18,257 nt of DNA from assembly GCA_039030335.1 (NCBI GenBank), contig JBCCEJ010000099.1:1-18257 (forward strand), given 5' to 3'. This document shows positions 7,810-15,025 of the stretch, one piece after another; the first letter of the stretch is position 1, and every line of letters starts with the position of its first letter. A program made the position numbers and the translations under genes. The notes below the pieces were generated by a model, which made no database searches, had not been told where the DNA came from, and was given only the letters and a program-made list of their open reading frames with translations. This stretch comes from JBCCEJ01 sp039030335. GTDB taxonomy: Bacteria; Pseudomonadota; Gammaproteobacteria; HK1.

Positions 7810-8661
7810 ATGTCGCTCAGATCATTGCTGGATGGCCCCCATGCGCTGGCCGCGCCGGGTGCCTACGATGCGTTCTCCGCGCGCATCATCGCCGAGGCGG
7901 GTTTTCCGCTCGCATACCTGTCGGGGCTCGCCAACGAAGCGAGCGATCTCGGCTACCCGGACATCGGCTTCACGACGGCGTCGGAGCTCGTGCGTCGTGC
8001 TGGTAATCTCGCACGAGTGCTCGACGTGCCGCTGGTCTGCGATGCCGACACTGGCTTTGGCGGGCCGGCCAACGTCATCCGCACGGTGCGCGAATTCGAA
8101 GCGGCGGGTGTCAGCGCCATCCACCTCGAAGATCAGGTGTTCCCGAAACGCTGCGGCGTGCTTGACGGCAAGGAAGTCGTCGCGATGGACACCTTTGCCC
8201 GAACCGTACAGACCGCCACCGACGCGCGCGAAAGCGACGAGTTCCTGATCATAGCGCGTACCGATGCGAAACAGACCGACGGGGTCGACGGTGTTATTCA
8301 GAGGCTATGCAGCTACGTGGAAGCCGGGGCCGACGCCGTCATGACAGGCGACTTCTACACCGCCGCGGAGTATGCCGAAATCACCCGCAGCGTGTCAGTG
8401 CCGCTCTTTGCGTGCGCGGCCGACCCGGCGCACTTCGATGTGCAACCCAACTTCAGTTTGACCCAATGGCAATCGCTGGGCGTCAAAGTCGCCGTGTACT
8501 GGTATCTGCCGCTCTTCGCTGCTTCTGCGGCCGTGCGCGGTGCCGTAAACGGGCTGAGAGATCTCGGTACGGCGACGCTCGGCGGCACACCGGTGGACAG
8601 CTATCACGACTACGCGGCTATCGTCGATCTTTGCCACTGGCTCGATACCACGGACCGCTGA
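7810..8661 (+). CDS. Isocitrate lyase/phosphoenolpyruvate mutase family protein
   Basis: A 283-residue (beta/alpha)8 enzyme of the PEP mutase/methylisocitrate lyase superfamily. Visible features are GAYDAFSARIIAEAGF near the start, GYPDIGFTT (Asp51), the Mg-binding DADTGFGG (Asp78, Asp80), IHLEDQVFPKRCG (Glu107, Cys115) and LIIARTDA (146-153). Members cleave or form C-C or C-P bonds of alpha-keto or hydroxy acids, such as methylisocitrate, dimethylmalate and oxaloacetate. The lyase signature is normally K-K/R-C-G-H; here it is KRCGV, with His replaced by Val117. This keeps the catalytic Cys but argues against standard methylisocitrate lyase (PrpB). A TTG at 7741 is in frame, but ATG 7810 has GGAAG upstream and begins the domain. 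It stands alone and converges on an esterase gene 10 nt away. Lyase is likely; the substrate is unknown. Confidence 0.9.
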   Translation: MSLRSLLDGPHALAAPGAYDAFSARIIAEAGFPLAYLSGLANEASDLGYPDIGFTTASELVRRAGNLARVLDVPLVCDADTGFGGPANVIRTVREFEAAGVSAIHLEDQVFPKRCGVLDGKEVVAMDTFARTVQTATDARESDEFLIIARTDAKQTDGVDGVIQRLCSYVEAGADAVMTGDFYTAAEYAEITRSVSVPLFACAADPAHFDVQPNFSLTQWQSLGVKVAVYWYLPLFAASAAVRGAVNGLRDLGTATLGGTPVDSYHDYAAIVDLCHWLDTTDR

Positions 8662-8671
8662 GCGCGCTCGT

Positions 8672-9559
8672 TCACAGGTGCTCAGCGAGAAACTGCTCGA
8701 TCGCCGCTTCCAGGGATTCCGGCTGACCGAGTGTTGCGACGACCTCGGCACCCGCTTCGTAGAAGTGCGATTGTCCTGGGAGCCTGCAGCACTGATAGGG
8801 ATGCGCGGCCGCGTCGAACCGCGCCACCATCGCCTCCACGCCCGGGATCACATAGTCGAGGTCGTGCTCTCCGTAAGCGAGGAATACCGGCATGCGCCGC
8901 TTGCCGCTCGCATGAAAGCGATCGACGATGCTGGGCGCGGCAACACCGGACAAGGCCACCACTGCCGCCGGCGAAATCGCTTCGGCGAGCGCTGCGGTTA
9001 CAGCGATGCGCCCGCCGGCCGAGAACCCGCCCACCCCGATACGGGCGGGGTCAACACCCAATGCGCGGGCTTCGCCCGAGACGAACCGATACGCTGTTAC
9101 GATGTCATCGATCGCACCTTCCTGCGAACGCTTCAGCATGTCTGAGGTCGCGGGCGGAAGGCCAAGAATTTTCCGCACCACGTCGATACGGCTCGTCGGG
9201 ACCGGCTCCGGCCCCATCGTCGGCGTGAATCCAGGATGTGAGTCTTCCTGGGTGAGGCGATAGTCGATCGAAAAGCAGACATACCCGCGCGCCGCGAAGC
9301 GCGCGCAGTAGTCCGCGATGTTCGTGTTGACCGGCGTTTCTTCAGGCCGGCGATCGTCTTCCCGCGTGCCGCGATGAAATGCACCGCCAAAGGCCATGAT
9401 CAGCGCCGGAGCCGGCTGTTCGAGCCCCGTGGGCTTGTACACGTCCAGCAGCAACGGCCGATCCCGAAACGGGCCTGCACCTTCGTTGAAATTGACAAAC
9501 GCCGTACCGAACGGAATCGCGCGCTCGACCTCGACATCAAATCGCGGCGGCTGGCTCAT
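8672..9559 (-). CDS. Alpha/beta hydrolase, carboxylesterase-like
   Basis: A 295-residue alpha/beta-hydrolase related to acetyl-esterases of the BD-FAE/COesterase type. LLLDVYKP leads to the oxyanion region ALIMAFGGAFHRG (52-64), which holds GGAF in place of the common HGGGW. The nucleophile elbow is GVGGFSAGG (Ser180). The likely acid is Asp233 in AYGEHDLDY, and the His is His265 in PGQSHFYEAG. A cytoplasmic esterase is expected; no signal peptide is visible. The frame is open to 9589, but ATG 9559, preceded by a purine-rich GGGGGAAG, begins the protein better. It is divergent from the isomerase gene (119-nt gap) and converges on the lyase-like gene. The substrate is unknown. Confidence 0.85.
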   Translation of the reverse strand: MSQPPRFDVEVERAIPFGTAFVNFNEGAGPFRDRPLLLDVYKPTGLEQPAPALIMAFGGAFHRGTREDDRRPEETPVNTNIADYCARFAARGYVCFSIDYRLTQEDSHPGFTPTMGPEPVPTSRIDVVRKILGLPPATSDMLKRSQEGAIDDIVTAYRFVSGEARALGVDPARIGVGGFSAGGRIAVTAALAEAISPAAVVALSGVAAPSIVDRFHASGKRRMPVFLAYGEHDLDYVIPGVEAMVARFDAAAHPYQCCRLPGQSHFYEAGAEVVATLGQPESLEAAIEQFLAEHL

Positions 9560-9678
9560 GACTTCCCCCAGACTTGTTCGTTGCAACACGCGACCGTAAC
9601 AACCGCGTCAGTACTTGTTAAGGACGCCCGCCTTTCGGCATGCTGACAGTTGCGAAGCAGACGCCCCTGGAGTAGTCC

Positions 9679-10302
9679 ATGTCCACCAGTGCCATGCCCG
9701 AAGCCGAGTTTCATTTCGACTTCGGCAGTCCCAATGCTTATCTGTCGCACCTCGCGATTCCGCAGATCGAAGCCCAAACGGGCATCGCGTTCCGCTACGT
9801 ACCGGTGCTGCTTGGCGGCGTATTCAAAGCCACCAACAACGCCTCGCCGATGGTGACCGAAAACGGCATCATGAACAAACGCGAATACCGGCAAGCCGAA
9901 ACGGCGCGGTTTCTTCGGGACTGGGATGTCTCACCAACAACCCCCAACCCGCACTTCCCGGTCAACACGCTGCAGATCATGCGGGGCGCGGTGTACGCCG
10001 AAGGAGCCGGTATTTTCACCCCTTATGTTGACGCCGTCTTCAGGCACATGTGGCACGAGGCGCGCAAAATGGATGACGCCGACGTGATACATGAAGCGCT
10101 CAGCGAGTCCGGGCTGCCGGCAGATGACATCATGGCTGGTATGGGTGACGCGCAGGTCAAACAAAAGCTCGTGGATTACACCGGCGCATCGGTCAGTCGC
10201 GGTACGTTCGGCTCGCCGACGTTTTTCGTCGGCGATGAAATCTTCTTTGGCAAGAACACCCTGAAAGAGGTCCAGGCGGAGATTGAACTGGCACGCGGTT
10301 GA
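9679..10302 (+). CDS. 2-hydroxychromene-2-carboxylate isomerase / DsbA family protein
   Basis: A 207-residue thioredoxin-fold protein of the kappa-GST/HCCA isomerase group. The start FHFDFGSPNAYL (11-22) carries Ser17, at the position of the glutathione-contacting Ser of naphthalene-pathway isomerase NahD. The C-terminal GTFGSPTFFVGDEIFFGK (175-192) holds the cis-Pro (Pro180) and the typical ending. The middle is an inserted helical domain. HCCA isomerases convert 2-hydroxychromene-2-carboxylate to the trans-o-hydroxybenzylidenepyruvate isomer with glutathione; many relatives have other substrates. The ATG has GGAG 6 nt upstream. The last 127 nt are overlapped on the other strand by the runaway end of the racemase-family gene. 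No naphthalene dioxygenase is present, so a naphthalene role is not shown. Confidence 0.9.
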   Translation: MSTSAMPEAEFHFDFGSPNAYLSHLAIPQIEAQTGIAFRYVPVLLGGVFKATNNASPMVTENGIMNKREYRQAETARFLRDWDVSPTTPNPHFPVNTLQIMRGAVYAEGAGIFTPYVDAVFRHMWHEARKMDDADVIHEALSESGLPADDIMAGMGDAQVKQKLVDYTGASVSRGTFGSPTFFVGDEIFFGKNTLKEVQAEIELARG

Positions 10303-11075
10303 GCGCGAGGCAGGCTAATTTGCCGCCCGGCTAGAAGCGTTCGAACAATCCCCCCCAAACCATACAGCCGGTCGGAAAACCCACACGCCCGGTAGGCGTG
10401 CCAGACGATAGCCGCATTGATCGCGATGACAGGTTTGCCAAGCCAGGCTTCAGCCTCGGCGGCCAGGCGCACCATCGAGAGATTTGTGCCGCACTGCACG
10501 ATGGCCTCGACATCGCCACCGTCGATCTCGCGCAGTGCGGCTCGCAGGTCGGCGGGGGTGACCGCGGCGATCGCCGTCGCGCTGGGACAAAGCAGATCTC
10601 TGTACCGCACCACCGGGAAACCGCTCTCTTCGAAATACCGCACGATCTGCGCGCGCATGATCGGCTGATAGGGAGTGAGCACGGCGATCCGTCGCGCACC
10701 GTAGGCTTTCAAAGCCTCGGCGCAGCTCTCTGCACCGGTCGACAGCGGCAAACCCGAAGCAGCCTTCAGTCGCTCGGTAAAACGTTCGCTCCCGGCCGCG
10801 CCCCCCCAGAACGTCGGCGCCGACATCCCCATCGCCAGATAGTCCGGCCGGCACGTGAGCAGATCACGGAGCGTTGTGTCGAGCGCTTCGTCGACACTCG
10901 CCAGCAACCGTTCGAAAGCCTCGTCTGAATCCAGTGCCGGCTGCGGGATATACATGCGCCCGGCATGGAAAGTGACGCCCGGAATGGCCATCGACCAGAA
11001 GTCTGCTTCGACCAGGGTGTTGGTCGATGGGATCAGCGTACCGATCTTGGCGCGAAATCCAGCCACATCAGGCAT
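10176..11075 (-). CDS. Asp/Glu racemase / maleate isomerase / arylmalonate decarboxylase family protein, probable C-terminal frameshift
   Basis: As read, the frame gives 299 residues, but family members are about 240-255. Residues 1-242 look complete: IGTLIPSTNTLVEADFW (11-27), MGMSAPTFWGG (82-92), ARRIAVLTPY (127-136), IVQCGTNL (192-199) and a YGLGG end. After a run of seven G (10350-10356) the frame leaves family-like sequence and runs through the 3' end of the isomerase gene. One G fewer would give GGLFERF and a stop at 10331, a 247-residue protein. Catalytic Cys195 is present. The first Cys, found in racemases and maleate isomerases, is replaced in MGMS, as in single-Cys arylmalonate decarboxylase-like members. 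It may isomerise or decarboxylate a small diacid. GGAAG precedes ATG 11075. It lies 33 nt behind the alpha/beta hydrolase in the same operon. Confidence 0.8.
   Translation of the reverse strand: MPDVAGFRAKIGTLIPSTNTLVEADFWSMAIPGVTFHAGRMYIPQPALDSDEAFERLLASVDEALDTTLRDLLTCRPDYLAMGMSAPTFWGGAAGSERFTERLKAASGLPLSTGAESCAEALKAYGARRIAVLTPYQPIMRAQIVRYFEESGFPVVRYRDLLCPSATAIAAVTPADLRAALREIDGGDVEAIVQCGTNLSMVRLAAEAEAWLGKPVIAINAAIVWHAYRACGFSDRLYGLGGIVRTLLAGRQISLPRAQPRASSISAWTSFRVFLPKKISSPTKNVGEPNVPRLTDAPV
10350..10356 (-). other. Probable frameshift site: run of seven G
   Basis: On the minus strand TTTGGGGGGGATTG lies inside the C-terminal codons of the racemase-family gene. Removal of one G restores the ending LFERF and a TAG at 10331-10333, which avoids the antisense overlap. 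It could be a sequencing or assembly error, a real mutation, or a slippage site. Confidence 0.6.
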
Positions 11076-11108
11076 ACGAAAGCTTCCTCTACATGCGGCG
11101 CCGCGCAG

Positions 11109-11939
11109 TCAAGAATGGAGCATCTCCAGAATGTGGTCGTTGACCTCATCGGGCCGCTCGTACATGACCCAGTGCCCGGCACCGATCACCACCCGGAAAT
11201 CGAGGTCTGCCTGAAATCTCATCAGCGTCTCGCGCCGACTGGCGAGGTAAGGGCCGACGAATGCATCGAACTCACCCCAGATGCCGTGAATGGTCGCACG
11301 GATGTCCGGCAAAGCGCTCACCAGGATGTCGGATGTCGGCATCATCTCGGTGTTGACAGGACGTCGCGCGAGGTTGCGCGTCTGGATCTCGACGGCAAGT
11401 GGGTCGACGGCGTGTTCGTCACGGATCATCAATTGGCCGAGATTATGCCGATGGACTTCTGCGATCTGCTCCGGGCGCGGCGCCGGCCCCAGGCTTCGGA
11501 GCGAACGCAGATTCTCGATCTCGGGATGCGGGAGCTGCATGCCATTCGGACCAATGAGCACAACCTGTTCGAGTTGCGTACCGAGGCTGCGTGCCACGGG
11601 TCCGAACAGTACGCCCCCCATTGAAAAGCCGACACCGCTCAGCGGTTCATTCCCGATCAGTTGACGGAGACTTTCGGTCAGCGCATGCGCAAGCCATTGC
11701 GGCTCCCACCGTGCGGGCGGGTTGTTCGAATCTCCATGCCCTGGAACGTCCGGCACCAGCACTCGATAGTGTCGCGCCAGCTCCTCGACGTTCCTGATCC
11801 AGTGCAGCCAGGATCCATAACCGCCGTGGATGAGCACGAGCGGGCTACCCCGTCCGAACACGCGCCAGACGACACCGCAGCCGTCGATCTCAATTCGCCG
11901 GCGCTCCGCCTGCTCGTCCAGCTTTTCGATTAGTTGCAT
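11109..11939 (-). CDS. Alpha/beta fold hydrolase
   Basis: A 276-residue classic alpha/beta-hydrolase. PLVLIHGGYGSW (33-44) holds the HGG oxyanion turn, and VLVPDVPGHGDS (60-71) is the usual strand-turn. The nucleophile elbow is GVGFSMGG (Ser106), the acid is Asp225 in IWGEFDAF, and the His is His256 in GAGHWVMYERPDEVN. This type includes the C-C hydrolases of meta-cleavage pathways (BphD/MhpC), ester hydrolases and haloperoxidase-like enzymes; the sequence alone does not choose between them. It is probably cytosolic, with no signal peptide. ATG 11939 has no strong Shine-Dalgarno. It sits 53 nt behind the histidine kinase and 33 nt ahead of the racemase-family gene, so one transcript is likely. 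Its substrate may be the molecule sensed by the kinase, which is inference. Confidence 0.9.
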   Translation of the reverse strand: MQLIEKLDEQAERRRIEIDGCGVVWRVFGRGSPLVLIHGGYGSWLHWIRNVEELARHYRVLVPDVPGHGDSNNPPARWEPQWLAHALTESLRQLIGNEPLSGVGFSMGGVLFGPVARSLGTQLEQVVLIGPNGMQLPHPEIENLRSLRSLGPAPRPEQIAEVHRHNLGQLMIRDEHAVDPLAVEIQTRNLARRPVNTEMMPTSDILVSALPDIRATIHGIWGEFDAFVGPYLASRRETLMRFQADLDFRVVIGAGHWVMYERPDEVNDHILEMLHS

Positions 11940-11992
11940 GTGGGGGAACCTGCCTCGTCTGCCCGGCGAAGCATGCAGAAAGGGGGAAAAGG

Positions 11993-14992
11993 CTACTCGG
12001 CTGCGTCACGAGATTCGAGCACGTCGAGAACGGCTGCAACAACCTGCTCGGGGTTCATCGGCTTCAGCAGAAAGTGGCTCACGCCGTGCTCGTCCAGCGC
12101 CGCCGGTGCGATCTGGTCGCCAAAGCCGGTGCAAAGAATCGCTGGCAGATCGGGGCGAACAGCACGCAGTGCAGTCAACATTTCCAACCCGTTCATGCCG
12201 GGCATCGTGTAGTCAGTGAACACGGCGGCGAACGCATCAGGCTCGGCGGCGAACGCGTCCAGCGCAGCGCCCGGATCGTAGTGAACCTGACAATCAACGT
12301 TACGCATTGCCAACAGTTCCGCGATGAAACGCGCAACCGGCTCGTCGTCATCGACCAGCAACAGGCGCCGTGGTGTCGGGCCCGAAGCGGCCAGCAGCGG
12401 ACGTTCGGCCACGGCCTCAACAATTTCTCCTTGCTCGTCCACGACCGGCAGGTTGATACTGAACTGCGTACCAACTCCAAGCTCACTTTGTACGCTGATA
12501 TGACCGTCATGATCGTGCACGATGCCATGCACGACGGAGAGCCCCATGCCGGTTCCCTCCGCCGGACCTTTGGTCGTAAAGAACGGATCGAACATACGCG
12601 CCAGAACCGAAGGATCGATCCCGCCGCCAGTATCACGTACGCGAAGCTGCACATATTCGCCCGAGTACGTCATGCCACACGACGTGCAGGTATGACCATC
12701 GAGTTGCACGGACTCGACCGAAATATGCAATTCGCCTCGACCTTGCATGGCGTCTCTTGCGTTGATGCAGAGGTTCATCAATACCTGTCCCATCTGCGTG
12801 CGATCGGCGCGCATCGACGTGAGCTCCGGCGCGTGCACGGCAATGCGAATGCTCGACGGCAACGTCGGCGCCAACATGTCGAGTTCTTCGCGCACGTTGT
12901 GCGCGAGGTCGATGATTTCCGGGCTGCCCGGTTCGGTCCGACTAAATGCGAGCAATTGCCGCACCATCGCGCTGGCGCGTTCGCCGGCACGACTGATCTC
13001 GCTGACGTACCGTTCGAGCGCGTCGTCTTTAAGCTGGCGATTGCGAAATTCCGCCAGCTGCGCGAAACCGATGATGCTCGCGAGAACATTATTGAAATCG
13101 TGCGCAATACCGCCGGTAAGCTGCCCTATGGCTTCCATCTTTTGCGACTGACGCAACCCCGCCTCCGCCAGACGCCGGCCCGCGTCGGCCAGCATCCGGC
13201 GAATCTCTGCCGCTGACCGGGCCGCAAAGATCTGCATCAGCGCCCGCAGCGCATTGCTCCGTTCAAACGCCGCATCGGCACCGACGACAATGAAACCGAG
13301 AGTCTGGTCATTAACATCACCGACGCGTACGCCATAGAAGCTCTCGAATGACGCGGCCGAAAAGACGTGCGCCTCGCTGAACGTTTCGGCGAACGCTTGC
13401 GCCACGAACAGTTCACCTTGTTCCCCTACGACCTGAAAGATCGCATCCGTTGCTGCGATGCGCTCGGGTAACGCGAGAGCATCCGTCGTATAGCTGCCAG
13501 CGAGCAGGAATACACCGGCATCATCCGGTGATATCGAATAAATGGCCGCAACGCGCGCAGACCATGCCTCCGCGCTGTTGCGCGCCAGCAGTGGAAACAG
13601 TTCGTTGCCAGTCGCCCTGCCAGTGCCTTCGACTGCGCGTCGAAGTGTCGCGGCCGCCTGTTCACGATCGGTACGATCGCGAATGACGCTGACTGCCGCC
13701 ACGATCTCATCATCGACACGCATCGGCGTATAGCGCGTCTCTATGTAACGGCGGCCGCTGCCGGCGAAATCGACCCAGTGTTCGATTCCCGCCATGTCAC
13801 CGTCGAAGCTACGAGCCAGATAAGGACGCACATCCGTCTCGTACCACTCAGGGGAAAGCACCTCTTCAACGGTACGACCGATCAAGTCTTCGACAGGGCG
13901 CCCGACGGCATTCGCGTAAGCAGCGTTGACCAGTTCGTATTGGTGTTCACGATTGATCACACAAACGAGGTCCGCGCTCGCCGCCACCGCATTCCGGTAC
14001 AGCTCGAGCGACTGCATCGCACGCTTCATCGGCGTGATGTCGGTGGCCACGACCAGCGTGCCAACGTGCGGTAAATGACGCTCTTGCACGATCTGCCACG
14101 TACCGTTGCTCAGCGCCTGTTCGATCGGCTCGTGGTGCTGCCGATGCAGTGCCATGCGGCGTTCAAACCACTCCTCTTCGCGGCCTAATGCGTCCAGGAT
14201 GTAGCCATGCTTCAGCGAGCCGCGCAGCAGGTCCGAGAATTTAGTTCCTTCCGCGCGCACCCCGCTGCTGCCTTCGTAGGCATCGCGGTAGCGTGAGTTG
14301 CAAAACACCAGGCGATCGTGATGGTCGAACAACGCCACGCCGCCATCCAGGGCCTCGACCGCCATGCGCAAACGCCGGTCGGATTGCTGCGCGCGCAGTT
14401 CCGCGGCGGGCGCCTCGTTGACGACGGATGCGCAACCGCGGTAGCCGGCGAACATGCCATCCATGTCGAACACCGGCACACCGCTCGTCGAGCGTACTTC
14501 ACGTACGCCGTCGACGTAGGCTGCATAGCGAAAGTCGCGAAACTCCTCGTGTGCGGAGATTACCTTCAGATGGTCCTGCCAATCGGGATCGTCGGGCCCC
14601 GTGCCGGCCAACTCCCAACGGGTCATGCCGATCCCTTTCTGAACCCAGTCCATCGGTCGCCCGTCGCTGCCGAGAAAGCGCGTGAAACGATGTTCGGCGT
14701 CACTTTCCCAGAGGAAATCGTTGCTCGCGCGCGACAGATGCCGCCAGAAAGCATCGGATTGCTCCAGTTCGGCGATACGTGCTTCGAGCCGATCGACCTG
14801 TGTAGCGGGTGTCGCACCGGTCGGCCGGTCGGCCGCGGCCGCGCGTGCGACCCACGCTACTATTGCGCCGCTCGCGCCTGCTCCGAGCCACAGCCACGGA
14901 GAAGTTAGCGTAGCGCCGGCAAACCATCCGGCGCATACCGCGACCAGCGCGGCGGCAATAGAGAGTAGATGTCGTGGTCTGATCTGCTTCAT
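11993..14992 (-). CDS. Hybrid sensor histidine kinase with PAS, GAF-like and receiver domains
   Basis: A 999-residue hybrid kinase. Two N-terminal membrane segments (about 8-28 and 32-50) with almost no periplasmic loop are followed by PAS-like regions at about 80-190, 205-325 (PAS_7-like, LDGGVALFDHHDRL) and 333-445. A GAF-like region at about 450-595 and a short linker helix come next. The HisKA motif is QLTGGIAHDFNNVL (phospho-acceptor His631). The ATPase has an N box NLCINARDAM (Asn744), DTGGGI, FDPFFTTK and GTGMGL. The C-terminal receiver (875-995) has LLVDDDEP, the phospho-acceptor Asp927 in FTDYTMPGMNG, and Lys977. An unusual Cys pair, TCTSCGM (769-772), lies between the N and G1 boxes. 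It is inner-membrane bound and senses a cytosolic signal. No response regulator with an output domain adjoins it, so phosphate must pass to a distant partner. It lies between the sulfatase and hydrolase genes. Confidence 0.93.
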   Translation of the reverse strand: MKQIRPRHLLSIAAALVAVCAGWFAGATLTSPWLWLGAGASGAIVAWVARAAAADRPTGATPATQVDRLEARIAELEQSDAFWRHLSRASNDFLWESDAEHRFTRFLGSDGRPMDWVQKGIGMTRWELAGTGPDDPDWQDHLKVISAHEEFRDFRYAAYVDGVREVRSTSGVPVFDMDGMFAGYRGCASVVNEAPAAELRAQQSDRRLRMAVEALDGGVALFDHHDRLVFCNSRYRDAYEGSSGVRAEGTKFSDLLRGSLKHGYILDALGREEEWFERRMALHRQHHEPIEQALSNGTWQIVQERHLPHVGTLVVATDITPMKRAMQSLELYRNAVAASADLVCVINREHQYELVNAAYANAVGRPVEDLIGRTVEEVLSPEWYETDVRPYLARSFDGDMAGIEHWVDFAGSGRRYIETRYTPMRVDDEIVAAVSVIRDRTDREQAAATLRRAVEGTGRATGNELFPLLARNSAEAWSARVAAIYSISPDDAGVFLLAGSYTTDALALPERIAATDAIFQVVGEQGELFVAQAFAETFSEAHVFSAASFESFYGVRVGDVNDQTLGFIVVGADAAFERSNALRALMQIFAARSAAEIRRMLADAGRRLAEAGLRQSQKMEAIGQLTGGIAHDFNNVLASIIGFAQLAEFRNRQLKDDALERYVSEISRAGERASAMVRQLLAFSRTEPGSPEIIDLAHNVREELDMLAPTLPSSIRIAVHAPELTSMRADRTQMGQVLMNLCINARDAMQGRGELHISVESVQLDGHTCTSCGMTYSGEYVQLRVRDTGGGIDPSVLARMFDPFFTTKGPAEGTGMGLSVVHGIVHDHDGHISVQSELGVGTQFSINLPVVDEQGEIVEAVAERPLLAASGPTPRRLLLVDDDEPVARFIAELLAMRNVDCQVHYDPGAALDAFAAEPDAFAAVFTDYTMPGMNGLEMLTALRAVRPDLPAILCTGFGDQIAPAALDEHGVSHFLLKPMNPEQVVAAVLDVLESRDAAE

Positions 14993-15025
14993 CTGCGCCA
15001 GGTTACTGCCGACATTACTTAAATC

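Noticed and set aside
12074..13216. Open frame of 380 codons opposite the histidine kinase
   Set aside because: It overlaps the conserved HisKA and ATPase region of the kinase; its translation shows no domain.
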